This document shows positions 7,437 to 14,114 of a stretch of 14,573 bases of DNA, piece after piece. A model generated the notes under the pieces. It worked only from the letters and a program-made list of their open reading frames with translations. It was not told the origin of the DNA and searched no databases. Each line of letters opens with the position of its first letter. The stretch's first letter is position 1. The position numbers were made by a program, and so were the translations under genes. The stretch comes from Candidatus Aerophobota bacterium. GTDB taxonomy: Bacteria > Aerophobota > Aerophobia > Aerophobales > JAGHCO01. The stretch spans positions 1 through 14,573 of the forward strand of contig JAGHCO010000084.1 in the NCBI GenBank assembly GCA_021160405.1, given 5' to 3'.

Positions 7437-7922
7437 TTATCCATTAAAGCAATCAATTATGGTTTTTAAGTAGATAAATATATATCCCTTACTTTCATCT
7501 CTTATAAGACAGCCTTCCTCTGGTTCCTCCATCAATGCCTCCACAACATATTTTAGAACCTCTGGTTGGGGGTAGTTGTCAATCACTTGCCTAAGGATAT
7601 TCATAAAACTAGTTTCTGATTCACCTGCAAGATATTCCAGCATTTTTATATTTGCCCTCTCTGCTTCATTTAAAGCATCCTTTGTAATTTTAGTTAGGGG
7701 TTTACTTCCCTGTGACATCATTTGCCAGACTACTACTCCTAAGTAAAGTAGCTGTTCTTTCTCATCCTGGTTAAAGATTTCATGGCCTACCGCTAAAAGA
7801 TAGGCAAGGACAAAGGGTTGCTGTTTTCGCATAAGGTTAATCAGCTTGGGAATCTCTCCTAAAGGCATAGTGCTCATTTTTCTCCATGTTCTCTCAACAA
7901 TTTCCAAAGGTATAGGGTCCAT
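7437..7922 (-). CDS. Hypothetical helical protein, 161 residues
   Basis: I do not recognise this protein. It is predicted to be mostly alpha-helical and acidic, with no signal peptide, no cysteine cluster and no catalytic motif that I can name. An internal segment (about residues 38-75) alternates hydrophobic positions like a helical hairpin (PFVLAYLLAVGHEIF). It ends with a beta-like KGYIFIYLKTII. The ATG start is supported by AGGAG 6 bases upstream. It begins 67 bases after the UPF0282 gene stop on the same strand and is probably co-transcribed with it. That makes it a candidate partner of the metallo-hydrolase. It converges on the cyclic-di-GMP gene with a 114-base gap. Confidence 0.7.
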   Translation of the reverse strand: MDPIPLEIVERTWRKMSTMPLGEIPKLINLMRKQQPFVLAYLLAVGHEIFNQDEKEQLLYLGVVVWQMMSQGSKPLTKITKDALNEAERANIKMLEYLAGESETSFMNILRQVIDNYPQPEVLKYVVEALMEEPEEGCLIRDESKGYIFIYLKTIIDCFNG

Positions 7923-7989
7923 TATAAACTCCTATTTTGAGGCCTGACCTCCAATTTTCATTTTAATAAAAGTGACAAGCTTAGTTATT

Positions 7990-8919
7990 CTAGTTTTCTC
8001 CTGTATAATTTTGGTATTCTTTAGTATCGGCAATGCCAAGCGCGTATCTTTGATGCCATCCCTTTGGAACAGGGAGGTGTTTATATAACCATCGCCGATC
8101 AGCTTCAAGTAGATAGCGAGGGTGTTTCATAAAATCTGCAGCACAGATTACAGTATGACCTGACTTGAAGGAAAGATGGTCCAACCAGGAAAGTCCTCTC
8201 CTGGAGCGCAACAAGTGATGATCAAGAATTAAAATATTTACTCCTTTAGCCAGCCGTAATGCATTATTCCATGCTTTCTTCCGGTCTTCATATGATAACC
8301 ATGGAAGGTATATAGGGGGTCCAGCGGTTAGGACTATAGTAGGTTGCCAATTTAATATCTGTGAGATAGCCTCATCATTGAGAAGTTGGATATCTGAGGC
8401 ATGCACAAATGTATCATCTTCATCTTTAATACAAGTCATCATTACTTTGCCAAGACGGGTATTTGGTTTTCCATGCGCCATTGGCTTGGAAAATCTCATT
8501 AATCCATCGCTCTTTTCCTCTGCATTTTCTAAATCTCTATTCAATATTTTACTTAACTCTTCTGCTCGATGTCTCATATTGTAAGAAAGTCCTTGAAAAC
8601 CCTTAGCCCAGATTCTGGGAGTTTGACACAAACTTACCACTTTCTGCGCTTTGAGTTGATATGGATTAGCATCAGCAAATGGAACATGATCGCCATGAAA
8701 GTGGCTAATTACTATATCAGTAGCACTCTTTAGTTCAGTTATAATTGTTTGGCGGACTTCTTCACCAACAGCTACTTGAGCTGGATGGGGAAGTAAACCG
8801 TAACGTCTATAGCCCAATGCTAATCCTGGGTCAATTACTATTTTACGACCCTTAGTCTCTACTGTGCAGGATAGACCACGAACACCTAAAGATTCTGTCC
8901 CGAGAATTTTGATACGAAT
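7990..8919 (-). CDS. Metallo-beta-lactamase-fold hydrolase, UPF0282 type, probable ATT start
   Basis: Residues 73-78 are HFHGDH, the zinc-binding HxHxDH motif of the metallo-beta-lactamase fold. Further on come HASD, AGPPIYLPW and ILDHHLLRS, all as in the UPF0282 family known mainly from archaea; its substrate is unknown. The first ordinary start codon is a TTG at 8817. It would remove a conserved N-terminal strand region that is clearly encoded upstream (RIKILGTESLGVRG then IVIDPGLALG). The open frame is closed by TAA at 8941-8943, and no ATG, GTG or TTG occurs between that stop and 8817. ATT at 8919 lies at the family's initiator position, 4-5 bases after AGAAGGA. I therefore annotate 309 residues. 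The gene leads a two-gene minus-strand unit. A base error hiding an ATG is the main alternative. Confidence 0.8.
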   Translation of the reverse strand: MRIKILGTESLGVRGLSCTVETKGRKIVIDPGLALGYRRYGLLPHPAQVAVGEEVRQTIITELKSATDIVISHFHGDHVPFADANPYQLKAQKVVSLCQTPRIWAKGFQGLSYNMRHRAEELSKILNRDLENAEEKSDGLMRFSKPMAHGKPNTRLGKVMMTCIKDEDDTFVHASDIQLLNDEAISQILNWQPTIVLTAGPPIYLPWLSYEDRKKAWNNALRLAKGVNILILDHHLLRSRRGLSWLDHLSFKSGHTVICAADFMKHPRYLLEADRRWLYKHLPVPKGWHQRYALGIADTKEYQNYTGEN

Positions 8920-8944
8920 TTTTTCCTTCTTGAGCTTATTTTAT

Positions 8945-8973
8945 TAAATACAGCTACTTCTTTTCTTCACCAA
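8945..8973 (-). promoter_or_regulatory. Weak candidate promoter for the UPF0282 gene
   Basis: On the minus strand, TTGGTG (about 8968-8973) and TATTTA (8945-8950) are 17 bases apart. They would give a start near 8938 and a leader of about 20 bases carrying the ribosome site. The -10 element is poor. Confidence 0.25.
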
Positions 8974-9134
8974 GAAAAGTTTTCTCAAGAATACCAACTC
9001 TCCATCTTCCTTACTTTTTAGTAGCTTATCTGTTACCCTTTATTTTAATTTTGACTCAGAAAAGAGTATAGCAATAAGAAAGGGAATGTCAAGGAAATCG
9101 GTTAAATTTGGTTGAGTGGGTTTGTTAATTGGAC

Positions 9135-9171
9135 AACAGGGTAAGGGATTAAGGTAATGATTACCGCTGTT
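9135..9171. repeat. Inverted repeat / hairpin with nested palindrome
   Basis: AACAGGGTAA (9135-9144) pairs with TTACC-G-CTGTT (9161-9171), giving 10 base pairs with one bulged G. Its right arm also belongs to a separate perfect palindrome, GGTAAT-G-ATTACC (9153-9165). The two pairings are mutually exclusive. The short palindrome is operator-like in form; no regulator is known here. Confidence 0.45.
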
Positions 9172-9231
9172 CTCATTGTAAAATATTGATCAGGATTGAA
9201 TGATGTCCGAGAGATTAGTAGCATTGATAAT

Positions 9232-9278
9232 ATAGGATAGACCTTTAGTTCTACCTATCTTTGGTTTTGTCTTTTTTT
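9232..9278 (+). terminator. Terminator-like hairpin and T-rich tract
   Basis: Arms 9232-9240 and 9251-9258 form 8 base pairs with one bulged A around a 10-base loop. They are followed by a T-rich run (CTTTGGTTTTGTCTTTTTTT) broken by a GG and a GTC. It faces plus, yet no plus-strand gene lies upstream for more than 1.5 kb. It may end an unrecognised short transcript or insulate the radical SAM promoter. Confidence 0.35.
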
Positions 9279-9301
9279 GGGTGTATCGAGCAAAATTTTT
9301 T

Positions 9302-9329
9302 TTGCAAATTATTCTGGATTTGATACAAT
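9302..9329 (+). promoter_or_regulatory. Sigma-A-type promoter of the radical SAM gene
   Basis: TTGCAA (9302-9307) and TACAAT (9324-9329) are 16 bases apart. Transcription would start near 9336, leaving a leader of about 70 bases. Confidence 0.5.
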
Positions 9330-9406
9330 ATTGATAGAGTGTTACTTTGAAAATATTCTGCGGGAATAAAATAAATTTACCTTTTAACAAGTTTAATCTA
9401 TAAGAA

Positions 9407-10762
9407 ATGAGAATTCTCCTTATAAATCCCTGGATATATGATTTTGCTGCTTACGATGAGTGGATGAAGCCCTTGGGGCTCCTTTACATTGGTGCTTTCC
9501 TTGAGAAGTTTGGTTACCATATTTTCCTTATCAACTGTATGGATAGACATCATCCCCTCTTAAAGAAAAAATTTGGTAAAAGGGCATCTACCAATAGAAA
9601 ATACGATTGTGGCAAATTCTTTGAAGAGGCGATAAAAAAACCTAAGCCACTTAAAAATGTTCCCAGAAAATACAAGAGGTATGGCATTACTCCTGATATA
9701 TTTGAGGAAGAGTTAAGGAAAATTGAACCTCCTGATATAATAGGGGTAAGCTCGGGTATGACATATTGGTATCCGGGTGCCTTTGAGGTAATTAGGAGAG
9801 TAAAGTTGCTTTTTCCTGGGGTTCCGGTAGTATTAGGGGGGATTTATGCTACTTTATGCAGCCAACATGCGAGGAAATTTTCCGGGGCCGATTATGTAAT
9901 AGAGGGTAGGGGAGAGATAAAAATTTTAAAAATAGTCGATGAGCTTGCTGGAGTAAAGCGAGATTACTCATTAATTTCAAATGAGTTGGGTAAGCTTCCC
10001 TATCCTGCTTACTATCTTATGAAAAGAGTTTACTCGGTAAGTATGATAACCTCATTAGGATGTCCTTTTAGGTGTAGCTACTGTGCCTCTAAAATCTTGC
10101 AGCCTGTTTTCTATCAGAGAAGTCCTGGAAATGTAATTGAGGAGATAGATTACTATACTCAAAGATTTGGTGTAAAGGATATTGCCTTTTACGATGATGC
10201 TCTTCTTGTAAATCCAGAAGGACATATTTTTCCCATCCTGGATTTGATAATAAGAAGGGTTAAAGATGTTCGTTTTCATACACCAAATGGTCTACATATA
10301 AGGTATATAAATCAAAAACTTGCCAAAAAGCTTTTCCAGGCAAACTTTAAAACTATCAGACTTTCCTTTGAGACATCTAACCCTAAAAGATGGAAGGATT
10401 CCTGCTATAAGGTATCTAATCAGGATTTAATGAGGACAGTGGATAATCTCAAAATGGTTGGATATAGGGATAAGGATATACAGGTATATGTAATGGTGGG
10501 GCTACCCGGCCAGAGTTTTAAAGAAATTATGGATACCGTGAAGTTTGTTCATAAACTCAAGGTAAAGATAAATCCAGTTGAATTTTCTCCTATTCCGGGA
10601 ACTGAAGAGTACAAAAAGGCAGTGAGAGATTATGGTTTTCCCAGTGATGAGCCTCTTTTTCAGAATAACTCAATATTTCCTATGCAAACAAAGGATATGG
10701 ATTATTCCAAATTCTGGGAGATGAAGAATTACATCACCAAACTTAATTCTGATCTCAAATAA
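9407..10762 (+). CDS. B12-binding-domain radical SAM protein
   Basis: The 451-residue protein has an N-terminal Rossmann-like cobalamin-binding domain (about 1-180; MRILLINP, PLGLLYIGAFLEKFGY, GVSSGM, VVLGGIYATL). A radical SAM core follows with the [4Fe-4S] motif CPFRCSYC (Cys219, Cys223, Cys226). The core continues through DIAFYDDALL, a GLH strand, RLSFET and VMVGLPGQS, with PIPGTEEY near the end. Enzymes of this class use S-adenosylmethionine and often cobalamin for methyl transfer or rearrangements. The substrate is not predictable here. The canonical DxHxxG cobalamin lower-ligand motif is not evident, as is common in this class. The ATG start has only a weak AAGAA upstream. A broken PLP gene follows 31 bases later and was probably co-transcribed. 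Confidence 0.85.
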   Translation: MRILLINPWIYDFAAYDEWMKPLGLLYIGAFLEKFGYHIFLINCMDRHHPLLKKKFGKRASTNRKYDCGKFFEEAIKKPKPLKNVPRKYKRYGITPDIFEEELRKIEPPDIIGVSSGMTYWYPGAFEVIRRVKLLFPGVPVVLGGIYATLCSQHARKFSGADYVIEGRGEIKILKIVDELAGVKRDYSLISNELGKLPYPAYYLMKRVYSVSMITSLGCPFRCSYCASKILQPVFYQRSPGNVIEEIDYYTQRFGVKDIAFYDDALLVNPEGHIFPILDLIIRRVKDVRFHTPNGLHIRYINQKLAKKLFQANFKTIRLSFETSNPKRWKDSCYKVSNQDLMRTVDNLKMVGYRDKDIQVYVMVGLPGQSFKEIMDTVKFVHKLKVKINPVEFSPIPGTEEYKKAVRDYGFPSDEPLFQNNSIFPMQTKDMDYSKFWEMKNYITKLNSDLK

Positions 10763-10793
10763 AAAATTTGTCCCATGAGGAAGGAGGAGAATT

Positions 10794-11716
10794 ATGAGGT
10801 GCAAAGGAATATCCACAATTTCGGTGCATTCAGGAGAGTATATCGACTCCACCCTTGATCTCTATGGGGGAGTAGCTCTCTTTTAAAGCAGGACTTCCCT
10901 CATCTGGGTATTAAAAGTACTCTGATAAATTCCGCTAATTTAAAAGAAATAGAGGCTTCTATAAAACCTAATACTAAATTGCTTTTCTTTGAGAGCCTCT
11001 CCAATCCCCTATTAAAAATACTGGATTTGCCAAATGTTGTGAAAATTGCTAAAAAACATAATCTTATAACTATTATTGATAATACTTTTCTCACTCCCTA
11101 CAATCTTTGTCCCTTAGATTACGGGATTGATTTAGTAGTTCACAGCGCTACTAAATACCTTAACGGGCACAGTGACATCATCGCAGGATTAGCTGTAGGT
11201 AGGAAATCTTTAATTGAAGAGATATGGGAGAAAATGGTGAGACTTGGTGCAAGCATGGATCCTCATCAAGCCTTTCTTTTGGAAAGAGGGTTAAAGACGT
11301 TTTCCTTAAGGATGCAACGTCACAATGAAAATGGCAAGAGAATAGCTGAATACCTTGAGATTCATCCAAAGATAAATAAAGTGATATACCCAGGGCTAAA
11401 GTCATATCCACAAAGAGAGCTTGTCAGTTCTCTTCTCAAGACAGGTTATAGTGGGATGGTGAGCTTTGAGATTAAGGGAGGGAATGAAACGGGACTTAAA
11501 TTTATGAGAAATTTAAAAATTATAAGAGAGGCGACGAGTTTAGGTGGAGTAGAAAGTCTTATAAGTATGCCCTTTAACACATCTCATGCTGGATTAACTA
11601 AAGAGGAAAAAGATCGGATAGGTATAAAGGAAGGCCTGATACGCCTTTCCTGTGGAATTGAGGATGCTGAGGACCTTATTGAGGATATTGATCAAGCACT
11701 TAGCGCGGTTCATTAA
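10794..11716 (+). pseudogene. Broken cystathionine gamma-synthase / methionine gamma-lyase family gene
   Basis: A strong ribosome site (AAGGAGGAG, 10781-10789) precedes ATG at 10794. The first 30 codons read MRCKGISTISVHSGEYIDST and then LDLYGGVALF before TAA at 10884. In PLP-dependent trans-sulfuration enzymes the VHxGE and DLYGG motifs are about 80 residues further apart, so an in-frame internal deletion has removed the phosphate-binding Tyr/Arg (YSR..NPT) and SGMAA segments. The homology resumes at once in the -1 frame (KQDFPHLGIKSTL, then PNTKLLFFES) and runs to 11716. It includes the catalytic-lysine motif HSATKYLNGHSD and the closing RLSCGIED. A 1-base loss at CTTTTAAAG explains the shift. 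A product made from the internal TTG at 10979 would lack half the fold. Neighbouring intact genes argue against general sequencing error. Confidence 0.85.
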
Positions 11717-11746
11717 TATAAAAATAAGAGTTTAATTAACCGTTAA

Positions 11747-11773
11747 ATTGTCTATTTGACAATCTCTTCTTTT
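11747..11773 (+). terminator. Weak terminator-like hairpin after the PLP pseudogene
   Basis: ATTGTC (11747-11752) pairs with GACAAT (11758-11763) around TATTT, followed by CTCTTCTTTT. The stem is only 6 bp and AT-rich. It overlaps the -35 element of the next promoter. Confidence 0.3.
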
Positions 11774-11783
11774 GCAGTATTTT
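11756..11783 (+). promoter_or_regulatory. Promoter of the aldo/keto reductase gene
   Basis: A consensus TTGACA (11756-11761) is 16 bases from TATTTT (11778-11783). The predicted start is near 11790, about 70 bases before the GTG. It would give this gene its own transcript, independent of the broken gene upstream. Confidence 0.45.
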
Positions 11784-11858
11784 AATAACCGTAAGTTTCT
11801 TTAAGTATCTCTGTGGTTAAGTTTTTGACATCACTGAAATAAACAAGAGGAGAAAAAT

Positions 11859-12887
11859 GTGAAGAAAAAAATACTTGGGAAAACTAATCTTGAGGTTTCA
11901 ATAATTGGTTTTGGGGGAATCCCTATTCAAAATTTATCTATGAGAGAAGCTAAAGGTTTGATTAGAGAAGTTCTGGATGCAGGAATAAATTTTCTTGATA
12001 CTGCTCAAGGATACGGAGATAGTGAGGTAAAAATTGGAGAAGGAATAAAGGGTAGAAGAGGGGACTGTATCCTTGCCACTAAATCCCCCTGTCGAAATGC
12101 TCAGCAAGCTAGATCTCATGTAGAAAAAGCCCTTCGTAGATTGGGAACTGATTACATAGACCTTTATCAGATACACCATGTAAGCAAACCTTATGATCTT
12201 GAGCAGGTTCTTGCTCCAAGAGGTCCTATTGATGAACTTGTAAAGATTAAAAAGGAGGGAAAGATAAGACATATAGGTATAACCGGCCATAATCCAGATT
12301 TACTTCAGAGGGCAATTGAACAATCACCCGAATTAGAAACCATCCAATTTCCATTTAACATAGTGGAAGATGGGGAACCTAAGCGTTTGCTTTTAAACTC
12401 GGCAAAAAAACTAAATGTGGGTATTATCATTATGAAACCCCTTGCGGGAGGAGTAATACCAGAGCCTCAACTTTCACTTCGATGGGTATTACAGCAGGGA
12501 GTAGATACTGTAATTCCAGGAATGATCTTATCCTCGGAGGTAAGGGAAAATGCTACGATTGGAGATGAGCCTTTACCTCTCTCATCCGAGGAGTTGTTCC
12601 GTCTTAAAGATGCTGTTAAAGATCTTGAGGAAAACTTCTGTCGACGGTGTATGTATTGTATGCCCTGCCCAGAAGGGGTGCCCATTTATTTTATTCAGGA
12701 ATTAGGAGACAAGGTCAAAGTAGAGGCTGTTAAGAAGATGTGTCAGGATATGTATGCCCGATTGGATAAAACCGTTGAGGATTGTACAGAATGTGGAGAG
12801 TGCGAGAAAAAATGTCCTTACGAGCTTCCCATAAGAGAGATGTTAAAAGAAAAACACAAACTTTTAACTGGTATAGAGGTTAATTAA
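11859..12887 (+). CDS. Aldo/keto reductase with C-terminal 4Fe-4S motifs
   Basis: The first 250 residues form an aldo/keto reductase barrel. The catalytic tetrad is visible as Asp47 (FLDTA), Tyr52 (GYGDSE), Lys75 (LATKSP) and His106 (YQIHH). An NAD(P)-binding end is seen in the MKPLAGG and GVDTVIPGM segments. The C-terminus adds two cysteine motifs: Cys261, 264, 267 and 270 (CxxCxxCxxCP) and Cys309, 312, 315 and 319 (CxxCGxCxxxCP). They are suited to one or two [4Fe-4S] clusters. Such fusions occur in anaerobes and probably link carbonyl reduction to electron transfer, but the substrate is unknown. The start is GTG at 11859 with AGAGGAG upstream; an overlapping ATG is followed at once by TGA. 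It is a single-gene unit facing a convergent glycosylasparaginase gene. Confidence 0.92.
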   Translation: MKKKILGKTNLEVSIIGFGGIPIQNLSMREAKGLIREVLDAGINFLDTAQGYGDSEVKIGEGIKGRRGDCILATKSPCRNAQQARSHVEKALRRLGTDYIDLYQIHHVSKPYDLEQVLAPRGPIDELVKIKKEGKIRHIGITGHNPDLLQRAIEQSPELETIQFPFNIVEDGEPKRLLLNSAKKLNVGIIIMKPLAGGVIPEPQLSLRWVLQQGVDTVIPGMILSSEVRENATIGDEPLPLSSEELFRLKDAVKDLEENFCRRCMYCMPCPEGVPIYFIQELGDKVKVEAVKKMCQDMYARLDKTVEDCTECGECEKKCPYELPIREMLKEKHKLLTGIEVN

Positions 12888-12970
12888 ATCAGATTCGGTG
12901 TTTTTATAAAATATGCCTCAACTTGCCGGAAGGGGGAATGACACAGGGTTATAAGGGAATTTAGTCTCCT

Positions 12971-12990
12971 TATCCTTGCAATACAGGATA
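12971..12990. repeat. Short perfect inverted repeat between convergent genes
   Basis: TATCCT (12971-12976) and AGGATA (12985-12990) flank an 8-base loop. It lies in the 178-base gap between two converging genes, where a bidirectional terminator is expected. It lacks a clear T-tract, so that role is unproven. Confidence 0.3.
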
Positions 12991-13065
12991 CCCAGCTTGC
13001 CATTAGATCATTATTTTTAATTATTTTAATTCTAAGTTTCATTCATTTTAACTGGGTTTGAGAGG

Positions 13066-13932
13066 TTATTCACATACTTTTGATTTTTGAATGGCTTCCC
13101 CCTTTTTGCAATAAATGGCATAGGGAAATTCTTTCTCCAAAGAAGCTGCTCCATATTGACCTTCCTTATTAAGAGCGATAAATCCTACCCACTCCTTTTG
13201 TCCTTTTGAAGCCATTCTTTTGATAACTGCATCACAGGCCTCTTGAGGAGGTATTCCCCTTCTCATATTTTCCACTATAAGGAAGCTTCCACAAAACATC
13301 ATTATCTGTTCACCGGTGCCTGTAGCTGCTACTCCCCCTATTTCATTATCTACATACAGGCCTGCGCCGATAATAGGAGAGTCTCCCACTCGACCAGAGA
13401 TTTTTACAGCTAACCCACTGGTAGAACAGCCAGCGTAGATATTTCTTCTCGAGTCCAAAAGAACTAATCCTATTGTATCGTGGTTGTCATCTACTTTTTT
13501 CACTCTTTCCTGGTTTTTTCGTTTAAGCCATTTCTCTTTTGCCTTCTCCGTTAAAAGAGTTACCCTCTTAAAGCCATTTTTTAAAGCAAATTTTAGGGCT
13601 CCATCTCCTACTAAAAGAACGGAGTTTGTTTTCTCCATCACCTTTCGAGCAACGGAAATAGGAGTAGCTATCTCTTTTAATGCGGCCACCGCTCCTGCCT
13701 TATGGGTCGGTCCCGACATTATAGCTGCATCAAGCTCCACATAACCATCAGTATTAGGAATACTACCGTATCCCACACTGGTAACATCAGGGTCTTTTTC
13801 AACCACATTGATTCCCTTCTCCACAGCATCAAGAGGGTCCTCCCCCCTCGTTAAGGTTTCCCAGGCAACTCTATTTGCCTTAGCACCAAAGTTCCATGTG
13901 GAAATTATCAAAGGCCAGTTTAAGGATTTCAT
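13066..13932 (-). CDS. Glycosylasparaginase-type N-terminal nucleophile hydrolase
   Basis: The 288-residue product matches the glycosylasparaginase (aspartylglucosaminidase) branch of the Ntn-hydrolases throughout. It has STWNFG (11-16), VGYGSIPNTDG (53-63) and the autocleavage/nucleophile motif HDTIG. In that motif the Asp152-Thr153 bond would be cut, freeing Thr153 as the nucleophile. It then has RVGDSPIIGAGLYVDNEIG (181-199) with the substrate-binding Arg181 and Asp184, and ATGTGE (203-208). It should hydrolyse beta-aspartyl or N4-glycosylated asparagine bonds. No signal peptide is present, so it is probably cytosolic and may act as an asparagine-derivative or isoaspartyl scavenger. I choose ATG at 13932 with AAAGGA upstream, rather than the TTG at 13947 that overlaps that site. 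It has its own promoter at 13965-13992. Confidence 0.92.
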   Translation of the reverse strand: MKSLNWPLIISTWNFGAKANRVAWETLTRGEDPLDAVEKGINVVEKDPDVTSVGYGSIPNTDGYVELDAAIMSGPTHKAGAVAALKEIATPISVARKVMEKTNSVLLVGDGALKFALKNGFKRVTLLTEKAKEKWLKRKNQERVKKVDDNHDTIGLVLLDSRRNIYAGCSTSGLAVKISGRVGDSPIIGAGLYVDNEIGGVAATGTGEQIMMFCGSFLIVENMRRGIPPQEACDAVIKRMASKGQKEWVGFIALNKEGQYGAASLEKEFPYAIYCKKGEAIQKSKVCE

Positions 13933-13964
13933 TCTATTTCCTTTCAATTAGTAAATTTCTACTT

Positions 13965-13992
13965 ATTGTAGTAGTTTAAAGCAAGAAGTCAA
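13965..13992 (-). promoter_or_regulatory. Promoter of the glycosylasparaginase gene
   Basis: On the minus strand, TTGACT (13987-13992) and TACAAT (13965-13970) are separated by 16 bases. The start would be near 13958, about 25 bases before the ATG, with the ribosome site between. Confidence 0.55.
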
Positions 13993-14077
13993 AATCAGAC
14001 CTATCCTAATAACCAAAGGAGAAAATATATATGACATTCTGTTAACACAATGACACCTTATATTACAACGTGAAATT

Positions 14078-14105
14078 TTGACACAACCAGATTTCGGTAT
14101 ATAAT
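14078..14105 (+). promoter_or_regulatory. Consensus promoter immediately before the recombinase
   Basis: TTGACA (14078-14083) and TATAAT (14100-14105) are both perfect consensus hexamers, 16 bases apart. The predicted start near 14112 is only about 3 bases before the ATG at 14115, implying a leaderless or nearly leaderless message. Confidence 0.6.
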
Positions 14106-14114
14106 ATCTATAAT

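Larger units (their letters stand above)
8920..9406. other. Divergent intergenic region between the UPF0282 and radical SAM genes
   Basis: This 487-base stretch has no gene I can support. It holds a weak minus-strand promoter near 8945-8973, a 10-bp hairpin at 9135-9171, a terminator-like hairpin at 9232-9278 and a plus-strand promoter at 9302-9329. A 66-codon minus-strand frame across 9190-9390 has low-complexity basic composition and overlaps these signals, so I do not call it. The hairpins leave room for a small plus-strand RNA at about 9060-9260. Confidence 0.5.

Noticed and set aside
8815..8817. TTG at 8817 as the start of the UPF0282 gene
   Set aside because: It would delete conserved strands that are encoded in frame just upstream and leave the fold incomplete.
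9190..9390. 66-codon minus-strand frame in the divergent intergenic region
   Set aside because: Its composition is low-complexity and basic, no family is recognisable, and it overlaps a plus-strand promoter and a terminator-like hairpin.
10870..10892. Programmed -1 frameshift in the PLP enzyme gene
   Set aside because: The 0-frame codons CTC TTT TAA do not form a usable slippery heptamer, and the adjacent 80-residue deletion already makes the gene non-functional.
11934..12290. 118-codon minus-strand frame inside the aldo/keto reductase gene
   Set aside because: It is a shadow of a well-supported gene and has serine- and phenylalanine-rich reverse-strand composition.
13933..13947. TTG at 13947 as the start of the glycosylasparaginase gene
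   Set aside because: The AAAGGA ribosome site lies inside this extension and fits the ATG at 13932.
14032..14083. Three TGACA repeats and GTTAAC as a recombinase attachment site
   Set aside because: The spacing is irregular (19 and 28 bases) and GTTAACA does not fit the GTTRRRY integron core. One repeat is simply the -35 element.
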